The translations under genes and the position numbers were made by a program. A stretch of 64,000 nt of DNA, taken from Agelaius tricolor. Lineage: Eukaryota > Chordata > Aves > Passeriformes > Icteridae. The DNA is taken from contig JALJCS010000004.1 of assembly GCA_023055355.1 (NCBI GenBank), positions 22,657,744 through 22,721,743 on the forward strand, given 5' to 3'. Shown piece after piece: positions 49,388 through 61,307 of the stretch (the stretch's first letter is position 1; each line of letters opens with the position of its first letter). The notes beneath the pieces were generated by a model. It saw nothing but the letters and a program-made list of their open reading frames with translations. It was not told the DNA's origin and made no database searches.

Positions 49388-49936
49388 CAGTGGATGAGTG
49401 ATTATAAAATAAGTTAAGATTTGCCTAAAAGTGGTCATTTTTATGGAATTTTTTTTTTTCTTAGATATTTCAGTGCTTAATGCCGGCTTCATAACAGTGA
49501 CTTAGTTCAACATATGAAACATAATGTCAAGATCCTTCAATGGATTATACTGTCAGACTGTACTGGGCCAGCTGAGGACCTTTTACACCACTTTGTTCCT
49601 CTTCTAGTTTCACTTACTTTTCTTGAGTGATGCAGAGAATTGAGGGGGCCTCCTTTTCTGGGGAGAGATTACATGAGAGTGTGATAGCTCTATCTGTGCC
49701 TAATTAACTAGTAAGCATGTTCTGACATTATGCAAAAATATCTAACGTTGTTCATAAGAAGTAGTGCAGTAAAGCTGTTCTTACTGCATTATAAACAGGG
49801 GTGCAAGCTATGGTTCAACAGATTGAGTTTCCCTTTGCATGAATGCCACTTATTTTCTAAGACAAATACTTTCCAGCAGACTTTAAAACTAGAGTCAGTA
49901 CTACATGTGCCAATGCTCAGAAATCTTTTCTAGGTT

Positions 49937-49959
49937 TTTAGGTTCTGCTTCATAGATAT
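49937..49959. repeat. 23-bp exact direct repeat, left copy
   Basis: The bases tttaggttctgcttcataga plus tat are identical to those at 50559-50581, 622 bp away. The bases just upstream are also similar (ctaggtt against ctggtct). It is too long to be a chance match in a window this size. Confidence 0.95.
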
Positions 49960-50558
49960 GAAAGGCCAATGTCTCAAATTGAACATTTCTTCCAAGTATG
50001 AAATCCAGAATTTTTAGTATTAAATATTGGGGCACTCACACTTAAAATGTGAAACGAAAGCAAATTATTTTCCTAATAGTATCAAAATGTTATCAACCAA
50101 TTTAATTACACAAAAGTAAGTAGCATTTTTTCTATTAATGAGACAAGGTACCCTGTTCAAAAACAAAAATTAAGTGTTTTAGTTACAAATCGTATAATAT
50201 TGAAATTGAAAATTTTTTCTTGTACAATTAAATTTCTATACAAAAGGGATGCCTGAAGTAGAGATTCATTTAAGTTGAATAGCAACAAGAAAATTAAAAA
50301 ATAAGCAGTTTAAAATGTAATTTTAAATTTATACAGAAACTTCATAATATTAATAGTATACACATTTTTTGCTGTTGAGCAACTTTTGAATTATGTTCTT
50401 ATCACTGGCTCAGTTTTCAGTACTTAACTATTTATAAACACCTGTCAGACATTTGCTGCTTATGGAAAAAAACTGATATTTTTATTTCAAAAGCTGCAAA
50501 TAGATAAAAGGTATAAAAAAAAGATAAGGGAAAACATAACTCTAATTATCAGCTGGTC

Positions 50559-50581
50559 TTTAGGTTCTGCTTCATAGATAT
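50559..50581. repeat. 23-bp exact direct repeat, right copy
   Basis: Identical to 49937-49959. The 599 bp between the copies are AT-rich, without a recognised element. Confidence 0.95.
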
Positions 50582-50643
50582 ATGGACAAATAAATGTTAC
50601 TGTTGAAAAGAACAACATATCTTTTGTCTTCTAATTTCACTTC

Positions 50644-50670
50644 TGATTTCACTTCTGTTAAGTGAAATCA
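50644..50670. repeat. Perfect 11-bp inverted repeat (hairpin)
   Basis: tgatttcactt at 50644-50654 pairs exactly with aagtgaaatca at 50660-50670 around the loop ctgtt. A further copy of atttcacttctg precedes it at about 50,633, so the left arm is itself part of a short tandem duplication. Confidence 0.92.
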
Positions 50671-50794
50671 CATGCATACCTCAACTAATTGCAAGAGTAT
50701 GGAAACACAAGAATAATAGCAGCTTGGACTAAATAATATTTAAATAAGTTATATATATTGCAATTCTCAGGGTTTTGGGAAATTTGCCTCTGAA

Positions 50795-51250
50795 TGTTAA
50801 ATGGCTAGCTGAACCAATCTATGAACCATTACCAAGTATCTCTAGAAAGCTGTGGATGGTGTTGAGGTCTCAGAAGAGCAGGGAAGGTCAAATGCAGTTC
50901 CTATCATTAAAAAAAAGGGAGAAGCAATACCTAGGGAGCTGTAAACTGTTTAGCCTGACTTCAATACTGGGAAGTAATGAAACAAATTATTGATCAATTT
51001 GTAAGTTCTTGGAGGATAATCAGGTGATAAGGTATGGTCAGCAATAATTTGTGAAGAACAAATGGTGTCAAACCAATTTCATTTTCCTTTCCTTCTGTGT
51101 ATTGGCTTTGTGGATAAGGACTAGTCAGCAGAAATGCTGTTGCCTGTCTCTATTTAATTTTTGAATGCACCACATCTTTTATAGGCAAACTAAGCATCTG
51201 TGGCTTAGATATTACTACTTTAAGAGAGGTCACAGCTGGTTAAAATCTCA
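50795..51250 (+). mobile_element. Very old CR1 LINE fragment, reverse-transcriptase region
   Basis: The DNA follows the CR1 ORF2 reverse-transcriptase region on the plus strand. Words like aaaaaaaagggagaagcaat, tagcctgacttcaatactgg, tcaatttgtaag and ggataatcaggtgataag match the pattern of old amniote CR1s, as does gaagaacaaatggtgtcaaa. In the frame 50775-50993 the end CKLFSLTSILG recalls the conserved NYRPVSLTSIPG motif. Stops and indels follow. Neither end of the element is present, and the 51,150-51,250 part is only weakly similar. It is more decayed than the other CR1 copies here. Confidence 0.82.
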
Positions 51251-53408
51251 GAAGATTGTTGCTTGGTTTCAAACATGATTGGGTAAGGATTTTATTTTAG
51301 TTAGTACTTTCCTCAGTATTATTTTTCATTTAAGCTAAACATATGATTGATTGAGTAATTATAAATCAGTGAAAGTTTACATATGACATTCAGGACTGTG
51401 AGACAGAAGGTCCTTTATAGTACAGAACTAAAAGTGAAATCAATTGATTTTGATAAATAAAGTAAAATAATAAAAATAAAATTCAAAAGAGATAAGAATA
51501 ATGCATTAGATTTAGGAAGAAAAAATATTCCACTTGAAAAGTAACCGCTTATAAAGCAGTACTGCAGAAATAATGTAGCCATTTTTTCCACTGTGGTAAA
51601 GGCTGAATGTAGATTGACAACAAGATGATGTTAAAAGACAGGCTACTGGGAATCAATTTTTCATTAGAGAAGTGCTAAGATGGAAGAGGTAGTTATTCTC
51701 CTTGTGCTGACAGTCATGATGTTTATCACCTGGTGCAGTATACACAATATAGGCCACACAGATTAATACAGAGTTATGCTCCAAAGAAGATAGACAAATA
51801 AAAGTGGTTTTATAACAGTGTATGTAAAAAATAAGAGAAAATTCAGAGTCATTACCTCGTGCAAAAAAATTGTGTAAGAAGTGTCATGATCTTCAATTGC
51901 GTATTTTTTTTTTTAAAGAGGATGATGATCAACTGATCATCTAAATCGACTGACACAGGGAAAAAGTAGTAAGCTAAGGGACTATGCCCTTGTAAGGAGT
52001 ATCTTCTAAATGGAGTATTTTTGGAATGGAAAAAAATTATCTAAGTGTGTTCACACCCTGCCATTGTAAGGATTTAAAAACAGGTTGAGTAGTATCTACC
52101 AGCTATGAAACAAGCAAAGATAAACCAACCTTAGTTCAAGCATAGGCTTACCCTAGCACTTGTAAGGTTCTTCTGAGATGTGGCAATCTGCAGCATGAGT
52201 AATTATTCTAATCAGAGGCCAAAGTGGGGACATTTTTTCTTCACTTTGCCTCACATTTCAAAAGATTCCAGCTGACTATCTCATTTGAACATATTCCAAC
52301 CACTTTCTGAATACTTCTTTATGAAATATGCAAAATATCTAAGACCATTTCTCTTTTCAGCAACTTCCAGGAGTTCTTTACTCCTGGTAAAATGATAATT
52401 TCTCCCTGTACTGCCAGGATTTTTTCATCTCTGTGAAAACACAGGAAATTTTAATGGGTTTATTCTACTACAAGTAAACACATTTTAAGAAAGTGTCCCA
52501 AAAAGTCCAAAGCACTTTCTTTGAAGTACAGGGAAGTAATATACTGAGTATATGAGACTGTAGCTTAGAGCACTGAAATAGTGATCTCAAACAAAAGACA
52601 AAGGGGAAGGGCCATGTTAGTTCAGAGAGTCATTTACTTGTCTTGATACACATTAACATATAGAACTCATGGTGGAACTCTATTGGGATTTGATGACCTT
52701 CCAGGAGTATTTTTATTTGCAGACACCTGGTAAAGTTACTGGAGTCTTCTTTAAAGACTCAAGTCTTTATTTAAGTCTCTAATTTACCTAAAAGAAATTA
52801 ATACTCTATTTTTTGTATAGTTTACACAAAAGAAAATCTCAATTTAATTAAGTCCATCATTATAGATAACATTTTGCCAAACAATATCTGTTAGAGAAAT
52901 GTTTGTAAACTTTTCGGCTTCAATTTAAATTAATTTTTTCTGTACATTTGTGAAGAACTTTTTAAGCCTCTGAACACCTCAGCTTAGGTCAGACACAAAG
53001 GATTTGAGGATAAGCAATAAAAACCATTCAAGTTATATTTGTACAAGAACAAAAGTATAACCATAGCTATAACAAGAAGTAGAGAAAGAGAGAAAGAAAG
53101 CTTTATTTTCCCTTACTCCTGAGTTTAAAGTTAAGTGATTTTAGTGGTGAGTAGCTGGAAATTGCAGCTTACTAATGAACAAAGGAATCAGAATCTTTAA
53201 GCTGTAAAACATTTTTAAAAAGATTCTGTGACTATCTGCAATAGGACCTAGAAGGTCTGTAGTACAGGAAAGAATGAAGGAAGAGAAAGAAAAGGAAGAA
53301 GTAGGAAAAAAAAGTCCTCAAGTGATACCTCATACTTAATAACAAAAGCGTCATCAATACAAAGGATTCTGGGTTTTTTTCCAAGTGTCTGAACTGGAAA
53401 GTGCATAT

Positions 53409-53505
53409 AAAAGCACTTTCAGTAAAGTGCTTTTTTTTTCAGTATTTACTGATACAGAAAGCTTTTACAGATTCAGAAAGCTTTTTTTTCAATATTTACT
53501 GATAC
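53409..53505. repeat. Perfect 11-bp hairpin joined to a 50-bp-spaced duplication
   Basis: aaaagcacttt at 53409-53419 pairs exactly with aaagtgctttt at 53424-53434 around the loop cagt. From there, gcttttttttt cagtatttactgatac (about 53429-53455) recurs with one change and one fewer T at about 53480-53505. The word gaaagctttt occurs at 53457 and 53475. Confidence 0.92.
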
Positions 53506-56500
53506 ATCAACAAATGCAGTAGAAACATCAAGAAAAAATTACTCAACCTTTCTTACATAGGTTTTCTTTTGTTTTTCTAGCAAGATGATGTTAAATATAT
53601 TCAGAGGCAACATCAAAATGTTAAACAAAATTAGGATTTCTGTTCATTTCAGGCAGGTTTTTTTTTCCCACTTAATAACACATATTTCATAGTCCTTGTG
53701 TATATTTATGAACCAGATTATGTATTTGGGTTAACTGATCAACCAATCAGTTTTTTTGTAAGAAATGCTTAGTGCCTATTAAAACAGCACTCTCATCAAC
53801 TAAAGACTGTAGCTAGCTCTACAGTGGGAGATGAAACAACCTTCATGTTTCCTTGGGATAAAAGTCTAGTACTTTTTGTTTATTGGAAGGTGTAATAAAT
53901 AGTTCTGTTTATATTTCCACACAGTGTTTGATGAATATGTGAGATGCATTAATAGTGACTGATGGACGGAATTTTGAATATTTCCCATTAAAAGACAGTC
54001 CATAAGAGAATGGTAGTTTGATGACAGCTTTCACTGTGTTTGAGTTCTACTAGTAAGAAATAGATTTTCTCTGAAGATTAATTGAGTTCGTTTGTGTTAA
54101 TCTCTCTGTACATGGATCATTGTACATATGTATAATGTCTAATGAACTATTCAAAATTTCTCTTGAAAGAAACACAAAATTTACCTGTAGGAAGAGTAAG
54201 CCAGAAAAAGAAATCTATTTGAGAACAAACTCAGATTTGGATGTTTCTTGGTGATTTGTTCCTTTAATTTTTCATGGTTTTCAGGAGGTAAATAATCAAC
54301 ATTAAATTTCTGATAGATGGATCCAAATAATATGCTTATTTTCTGAAGATGTTACAATATAAGTATACACTCAGGTACTCATAACTTTTTGTTCTAGAAG
54401 CACTTAAGAGTGTAGGAGGATTGATTCAAGAAGGGGTTTTTCCTGTCTTTTCCTATCTTTTTGACAATATTGCTAGGCCTTGACTTTGTGCAAAAAAATA
54501 TTAGAAGTATGTCTTTACATTTTATTACTAATACCATAATCCTGAAAGTAAAAAAGGAGTCTTGAAGCTAAGCATGTACAGCAGTCACAGCTGATGGGAT
54601 AAGAAGAATGGAGATGAAGAGTGAAGAATTAATGTTTTGGGTTGTTTCAGGAAAAAGAGATAAAAAAACTAACAAAAAGAAAAATCGAGGGACTCCTAGT
54701 ATCAGTATGCTATTTATTTGTTAGGAAGAATAGGGTTCCCGAGAAATTATTTCAGTATCAACACAAGCATATTAAAAGACTTGCTTAGAAGCATTAGCTG
54801 GCAATGCATTTCTGTTTACTATTTGATGACCTTTACAGTAATGTCAAGCATATACAAATGAATAGTTGGTTTATTCAAAAGAAACTTACAGTCAGAAAAC
54901 ACTATTAGTAAGTACACCATAAGGAAGAAGGTATTTTTTTCAGAACACTTGAAAAATAACTCATCTTTTAACTCATATGTTTATGGCCTCAGATACATAG
55001 TTTACAGAGAGATAATAGTGTATGTCCTGTGAGCTCTCAGCTCAAGAACACAAATAAGAGATGAAGCATGAATTAAGACATCCTCTGATATTTTATGAAA
55101 TTCTGAAGGGATAAATTATTTATTTTTAAGAATATAAATTGAAATATAAAGACATGATCCCTTCTAACATACTCCTAATAAAGAGACACAAACATAAAAG
55201 GGAAAGCAAATCTGATTAGAGTTTTAAATTATTATTTTAAAACTATAATTACAATAAGGTGTATAATTATAGAACCATAACTAGTAGTGAAAGAGTACAA
55301 GTCCAGTGAGAGAAAGGACATCCATATTCATAAATTGTCAGGGAAAGTCTGTTGGTCATTCACAGTCCAAGTGGCACAGGAGTGTTTCATGGATAGACTC
55401 GAAACATAAATACATAGGATTTCCAAAGCCTGCTGGATTGAGGGGATTCATTTGGACAAAATGCCTTTTAAAATGACTCCAGATTTCACTCACGGTTCAA
55501 CTTTGTTTTCAAGTGGTAATAATGTGTCTTTTGTATATTGTCAAAGTTGAAAGAGCAGAAGGGTAAAATATCTCATATTTGTAGCTTATATTGAGGAATT
55601 AAGGAGTACAGGAAGGAAATAAGTTACTGCTACTTTTTTAACTTCCTTAACTGATCTGGACAGTTTTATTTTGACTTCAAATGAAACTCCTGGCCTTTAA
55701 CTTTTGTTAGGCACTGCAAGGTTTTCCTCATCTGTCTGTTTCTTCATTTAATAAAAGCGTATCTTGGTGTTGAAGAGTCTGGCTATCCCTCCCACACTTT
55801 TGGTGGGCCCTGCCTCTCACTTTCTGTTTCTAATTTCCTGACCAATACAGCACAAACCTGATTAGCACTGTTATTTTATAATTTAAATGACAAGTCTAAA
55901 TCTCCTAAAGGACTGAATTATTGCTGTTTTCCCTCCTTTTAATTTTTCCTTTGAACAAAGCTTTCTAAAATTGTACTGGTAGAATTCAGGGATACAGATG
56001 TCACTCTAGTGTATATAATAAATTCCCTGCTGAACATGTGATCTCATTCTTTTATGTTAAGATACAAGAAGAACCAGGGAGACCATGGAAAAAAATGCTC
56101 AGTTATGTTGATTAGCTTATTATATAAATCAAAATATTTATTTCCATATATTATACTGCTGCAAATATCAAACAGTTAAAACTTTTAAAAACCATGGACT
56201 TCTTCAGACCCTTGAAAACCTTAAAAGAGAAAAGATGTATTTAACAATAAGCATATAGGATATTGAAAGTTTTCTTTTTGAAATCCACTCCTTACCATCC
56301 ACAGATAGACAGCTTCATGGGATGATCTGTTCAGATACAAAAGCAGATGCTAAGTAAGTTCACTGAAAATGAAAAAGGAGATTAAGAATAATTATTTCCA
56401 TTATCATAACACTTACTAAAAAATTCCCTGAAATTCTGTATATTATTTATTATTCTAATGCCTGCATGGGACATAACTGTACCGCAAATTGTGAGGAAAA

Positions 56501-57121
56501 AAAAAAGTGTGGCAAGAAGGTGTGTCCAATTTCCTGACAATAAAATAATATTGAAAAATAATGACATTGAAAATTAAGACTGCTGTCAAATAGAGACTGC
56601 TAACAAAGTGCAACTTTCTACAGATCTGTGTTCCTACTTGGGGTTTTATACAGTATGTACTACTGGAAGGCAACTGCTTATGGGTCACTTCAAGAAATTA
56701 TGAATTTCCATGTTCAAAAGTGTGAAAAGAATATCAGTATAAGATCTGCACATCCTAAGAATCTGTTCAGATAGGTGTTTTTGAATATGAAATGGTTATT
56801 TAGGTTTTCTTGAGGACAAAATTATATGGTGAAGTGCATTAGTTTGCATCTGAAAGAAATGAACTTCTTTTTTTAATATATTTTAAGATATTAGAGAGCT
56901 AATGCCTGTGCTTGTGACTTTAAGACTTCTTTTCTGAAGGTTAGTCATTTGTGAGATTTGACTTAAAATGTGACATCTGGTAGATACTATATAACGCAAT
57001 CTTTCTGTGCTTCTAACCAACCATTTCTTTAGTTGCCTTACACTGAAACCTGGCAAGTGTCTTCTCTTCAGTAATTATGTGATCACTGACATGCCAGCCT
57101 ATGATGCTTCAATGTCTTGGT

Positions 57122-57151
57122 GAAAGGCACACTAAGTTTGAAAGGCACACT
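57122..57151. repeat. 18-bp partial tandem duplication
   Basis: gaaaggcacactaagttt at 57122-57139 is followed directly by gaaaggcacact from 57140. No gene nearby. Confidence 0.85.
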
Positions 57152-58829
57152 TTCCACGGCTTCTTAGAAATTGGCCAGAGCAGATTAATTAACATTTTAG
57201 GTTGTGTTTGAATTTCTCTTTGTTTTATTTACTTGACCAGTGAATTGCACAGTAACTGCTCTGAGAATCCTGAGTATTTTTAATACATGCCTAAATTCAC
57301 GTAACAGTGGCCTTTTTTTTATTTTAATGTGCAATATTACAGAGTCACAGTGCACTTAGAGTTGTAGCGTGTCAATTTAGCAGTCACATTTAACAACCAA
57401 ATAAAACCCAACTTCACAAATATAGTTACTGAAGCTATAAAGCTGTTATTACAACCTGAAAAATTTACCAGATTTTTTTCTGTAACAACATTAGACTAAT
57501 TATTTTCAGAACTGTGTTTTTATGAACTAATAATCACCACTGAATTTAAATAAACAGGAATGCAGTACACTGGTTTTTTTCTTGCTCTTCTCTTGTTTTA
57601 AATGTGGAAAATTAAACTAAAAATAATTTAGTAAAGCTTCTTTCTGTACGAAAAGAAACCCAAACATATTATTACAATCAACTTTTTATCTTGTATGAAC
57701 CCAGGAAACAAAGACTTGGTGAGCCTTAACTAAAGCTTTGAGGAACTTAAGTATCTTGGCTCTGTTTCTATAATATGACCATAAGTTTTAAAACTTAAAA
57801 AAGCTTTTATGTAAAAAGCTTTAATAACAGCAAGAATATACCTGAAAAACCAGATGAGCAATGAAGATTTTTCCTAATTTGGTCGCCACTGGTGGGCTGA
57901 ACAAGAATGTTTTAAAATGTTTTCCTCTCATTGAATAAAAAATAAATCCCAAGCTACTATCCCTAGAGCTGTAAGTAATAATACAGTGATTTTGATCTTT
58001 GCTGTTGGGCTAGCACATGATTACCAAGTGACTGAATTTGGCCTTTTGCTAGCATACAAGACCTCATTCTCCATGCTCTTTCTTTAACATCCTAAATACA
58101 TGATAGCAAAGGTAAAGAACAGAAAGTTCACATAAATTTGTGATTTAAGTACAAAATGGGAATAAATTACATAGTTCATTGAAGTCACTGAAACTAGCGT
58201 TGAATGGCCTCTTGAACATTAATGTGAAATTCAACTAGATAAATGTCTTTTGATGTATAGCAGGAAATTTACAGTGTAAACAAAACAATCATATAGTACA
58301 ATTATTCACTGTGTCTGGTGCAGTCAGATGTTGGTTTTTTACTTTCTGTGAAGCCATTCATTTGCAGAACCAAATACGGCAGTGTGGCTTCAGGGAAACT
58401 TGTTTTGTGTTCTGCTTCATTGAACAGAGTGTTAGAAATTCTCTGCTACTGAGTGTTTATAATTTAGATTGCCAATAAGAAAAAGTGGGTATGGAAATAA
58501 TGGTAAATAATGACCAGTATTCTACCCACATCAACATATTTTGTTATTTTATCACTGAAGGAATCAGGTTGGGCAGATCAATTTTGCCCGTAGCTGATCT
58601 GCGCTATCCTAAATTTCCTTTTTCTCCCTTGCGCCTAGTAATGTACAAAACATTACTTTTTCGGAGATGAAACTGAGGGCCACGGTTCCACTTGTTTTTT
58701 TTCCTATGTTTTGAAGATGAATGTAAAAATTGTCTTTCTCCAGTTGCCAAGGGCTTTACTCAGTCTCCATGACACTTCAAATCTAACACAAAATGACCTA
58801 GAAGGGACATTGGCCTGTTACCTCAACTC

Positions 58830-59181
58830 TCCTTGTACTGCCCAGCAGATCCTAGAGACCCATGAGGAGTGATGTCTTGCAAAGCAATCTTTGAGTCACA
58901 GCCCTCACTCTTGCTTGGTAGATCTCCTCCTCTTTGAGCCCTGTCACTAAAGTGCAAGGTCTGTCACAGCTTGTTAGTGAGGACTGAGGCGAAGAAGGTA
59001 GTGAATACCTCAATGTTCTCTCTCCACTGTCACTAAATCAACAGCCCTCATTCAGCAGCAGCAGTAGCATTTTGCCTTTGTTTAGCTTTCCCCGACTCAT
59101 GTAGCGATGGAGGTCCTTGTTGCCTATCATATACTTCCAACTTCAGCTGAGTTTAACTTTCCTGAAGCCATCTTTTGCATC
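58830..59181 (-). mobile_element. Old CR1 LINE, part 1 of a split copy (ORF2)
   Basis: Plus-strand words gaggactgaggcgaagaagg, tgaatacctcaatgttctct, cagccctcattcagcagc and ggtccttgttgcctatcata match the reverse complement of CR1 ORF2 between the endonuclease and reverse transcriptase. A break at about 59182 is followed by LTR sequence. The matching continuation of the same CR1 resumes near 59,960. No open frame survives. The left edge is approximate. Confidence 0.75.
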
Positions 59182-59945
59182 TGTGAAGGGCAGGGATGAT
59201 GCCACACCTCGATTTTGGGAGAAGGGGCCAGCTGGCTAGGTTGACTCCTTTCCTTTTAGCGCGCGTCACGTGTGGCCGCTCCCTGCCTCACGCCACTGGC
59301 AGGCAGAGGGTAGCGGTTCACAGCACACCAAGACCCTCCCAGGAGTGGCTGAGCAGAGGACACTCTTATCTGAGGGTAAAATCCTTGTTGACTGGATCGT
59401 GGTGAAGGAAGGAAGGAGGGACTCTTGCTTGCAGTTCTCAAGTGGCCTTTATCCCTCACCCCAGAGGGAGAAAAAACAGGTGTTACAAAGAAGCACACAA
59501 GTAAGCAGGGAGAGCTCCGAACAAAGAACTCTGAGCAAAGTGACCCAAGCAATAGATTGCAACAACTTATAAAGAGGGGCTGGCTCTGGGGAGGAGAAAG
59601 CCTTACAACCAATGGGCTAGCTTCAGGGTGGAGCATGAGGTGGGACTTACATCATCACATAACCAATAACATACATGAGGGGAGGAGAGTGTACACACAC
59701 AACAAGTGGGAGGTTAAGGGTTCCATAAATGACAGGGAAGATTCTGGATAAAGGGGTAGGGTCTACATTGATGGATGGGTATCAGGGGCAGGATTACAAG
59801 GATTGGCATAGAAAGAACTAGATTAAGGGGTAGGTATAAGGGTTGATTGATAGGGAAAGGGGAAGGCACAACTTAAGACTTAACCACTTTGAAGAGAAAA
59901 AGGGGCATACAAGAGTGAACCATTACAAACAATTTGAATAAAGAC
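59182..59945 (-). mobile_element. LTR inserted into the old CR1, minus orientation
   Basis: Read on the minus strand it starts near TGTAATGGTTCACTC (59927) or slightly upstream. U3 is rich in CCCCTT-type words and has two CCAAT-type boxes (rc of aaccaataac at about 59,660 and accaatgggc at about 59,608). TTTATAAG (rc at about 59,567) and a poly(A)-like GATAAAGG (rc at about 59,447-59,454) follow. The U5 ends CCCTTCACA at 59182. It separates two adjacent pieces of one CR1, which shows it is the younger insert. A target duplication was not found, so both ends may be off by tens of bases. Its layout resembles the LTR at 23.2-24.0 kb. Confidence 0.65.
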
Positions 59946-60700
59946 TTAAACAAATATAACCGAACAACAGACTACCACACAAGGATTTTTGAATTCTTCT
60001 TCGGTAACCTGTCCCTATTTCACCCCTTTTTGCTTCCTTTTCTCCCTTGGAGCTATGCTGGGATTTTCCCACTTACCCAAAGCAATTTTGATTTTCTGAA
60101 TATTGGGATAAACTGTCCTGGTTTGTCATTCAGAACCGTTTTCAGAAACTGGAATACCATCTTCAAGTTTCTGAATAAACTGAAATCTGTTCTTGTGAAG
60201 TTCAGTTTCTGTGTGTTCTTTTCTCATTCCTCTCAGGAGCTCAAAGGCCATTACTTCATGATCACTGTAGCTGAGGATACCATTGATTACCACATGCCCA
60301 TCCTTTGCCTCCTTGTTAGCAAACTGTAGGTCCAGCTTTGTGTCACTCCTGTTAAGCGCATCCAGTTTCTTTTCTGGGAAGTTCCCTCTAAAATTCTGCA
60401 GATGTTTTGATTACTGATGTCCTGCCAAATTGTCCTTCTAGGAGGTGTCGTAGCTCTGCAACAGACACCTTCTCAAACAGTTTAAAGAAGACTTTGTCCA
60501 CTGCCTCACCTGAGCTGGCTGGTCTGTACCTCATTCCCATCACATTGTTAGCTTCATCAGTCAGACCCTGGCACACTGGCTCTCCCCCACCTGCCATTTG
60601 TCCCACACAGGACTTCTGTCTGTCCACCACTTCAGTCAAGTGAGCTGCCCTGCATCCTCTGAGAGACCCCAGGCATGTCACAGTTGTGTGGACAAGGACT
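59946..60700 (-). mobile_element. Old CR1 LINE, part 2 of a split copy (ORF2, endonuclease side)
   Basis: Plus-strand words ggtaacctgtccctatttca, attgggataaactgtcctgg, ttacttcatgatcactgtag and gcaaactgtaggtccagctt match the reverse complement of CR1 ORF2 upstream of the part at 58.8-59.2 kb. So does gctggctggtctgtacctca. These are the continuing pieces expected if one CR1 was cut by the LTR. The frame 60681-60388 on the minus strand is broken and too diverged to name catalytic residues. The right edge near 60,700 is approximate. Confidence 0.78.
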
Positions 60701-60914
60701 GACTGACCTTGCTATTTATCAAAACAAAAAAAGTATTTTATATTTCTTGGAATAAATGGGCTGAAACAATAAAATTTCATTATCATCCCTTTCTTATTAC
60801 TACTGGATGACAAAAGTTTCACAATCGAGAAACACATGAATGTGGTAGGTGCAAAAAAATTACAAAATATATATAAAATTATAAGAAAGGTAACTCATGA
60901 TACTTGTCCCTTGA

Positions 60915-61307
60915 TGTCACAGACATCTTTTTATGAAAAATACTTTCTTAGGATTTTTCCTTCTGAGAAGCTGAGAGGCCTCAGAAGCAAAATGTAAACA
61001 ATGGTTATCGGCTGCTGTGGAATGCAGCAGGTGGATCCGTGATTGGTCTGGTGTGGATGTTCGGAATTAGTGACCACTCACGGCAGAGCTGGCTCTCTCT
61101 CTCTGTCCGAGCCACAGACCTTTGTTATTCATTCCTTTCTATTCTTAGCTTAGCTAGCCTTCTGAGATGAAGCTTTTCCTTCTATTCTTTTTAGTATAGT
61201 TATAATGTAATATATATATCATAAAATAATAAATCAAGCCTTCTGAACATAGGGTCAACATTCTCGTCTCTTCCTTTGCCTGAAAAACCCCTGTGACCAC
61301 CATCACA
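60915..61307 (+). mobile_element. Solo LTR with perfect 6-bp target duplication
   Basis: The 393-bp LTR begins TGTCACAGACATC at 60915 and ends CACCATCACA at 61307. The word CCTTGA flanks it exactly at 60909-60914 and 61308-61313. Its U3 (ttttccttctgagaagctga, gaggcctcagaagcaaaatg), poly(A) signal aataaa at 61228-61233 and U5 (aacattctcgtctcttcc) match a common finch LTR type as I remember it. Six-base duplications fit ERVK-type integration. Few differences from the pattern I recall suggest it is among the younger inserts. No internal genes remain. Confidence 0.93.

Larger units (their letters stand above)
49129..50794. other. AT-rich stretch with several local duplications
   Basis: No gene or mobile element is recognised. 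It contains a 25-bp tandem duplication (49.34 kb), one copy each of the 23-bp direct repeat (49.94 and 50.56 kb) and a perfect hairpin (50.64 kb), listed separately. Confidence 0.55.
51251..58829. other. Long AT-rich non-coding stretch
   Basis: About 7.5 kb without a recognised gene. Repeat-like spots are a hairpin/duplication at 53.4 kb and an 18-bp partial duplication at 57.12 kb, listed separately. A degenerate purine tract lies near 53,075-53,100 and 53,270-53,300. At 55,730-55,830 aataaa is followed by a C-rich stretch that could be a fragment of an LTR end, but I could not confirm this. Confidence 0.5.

Noticed and set aside
59256..59636. 126-aa minus-strand frame
   Set aside because: It falls inside the minus-strand LTR U3-U5 region, not in a gag, pol or env region.
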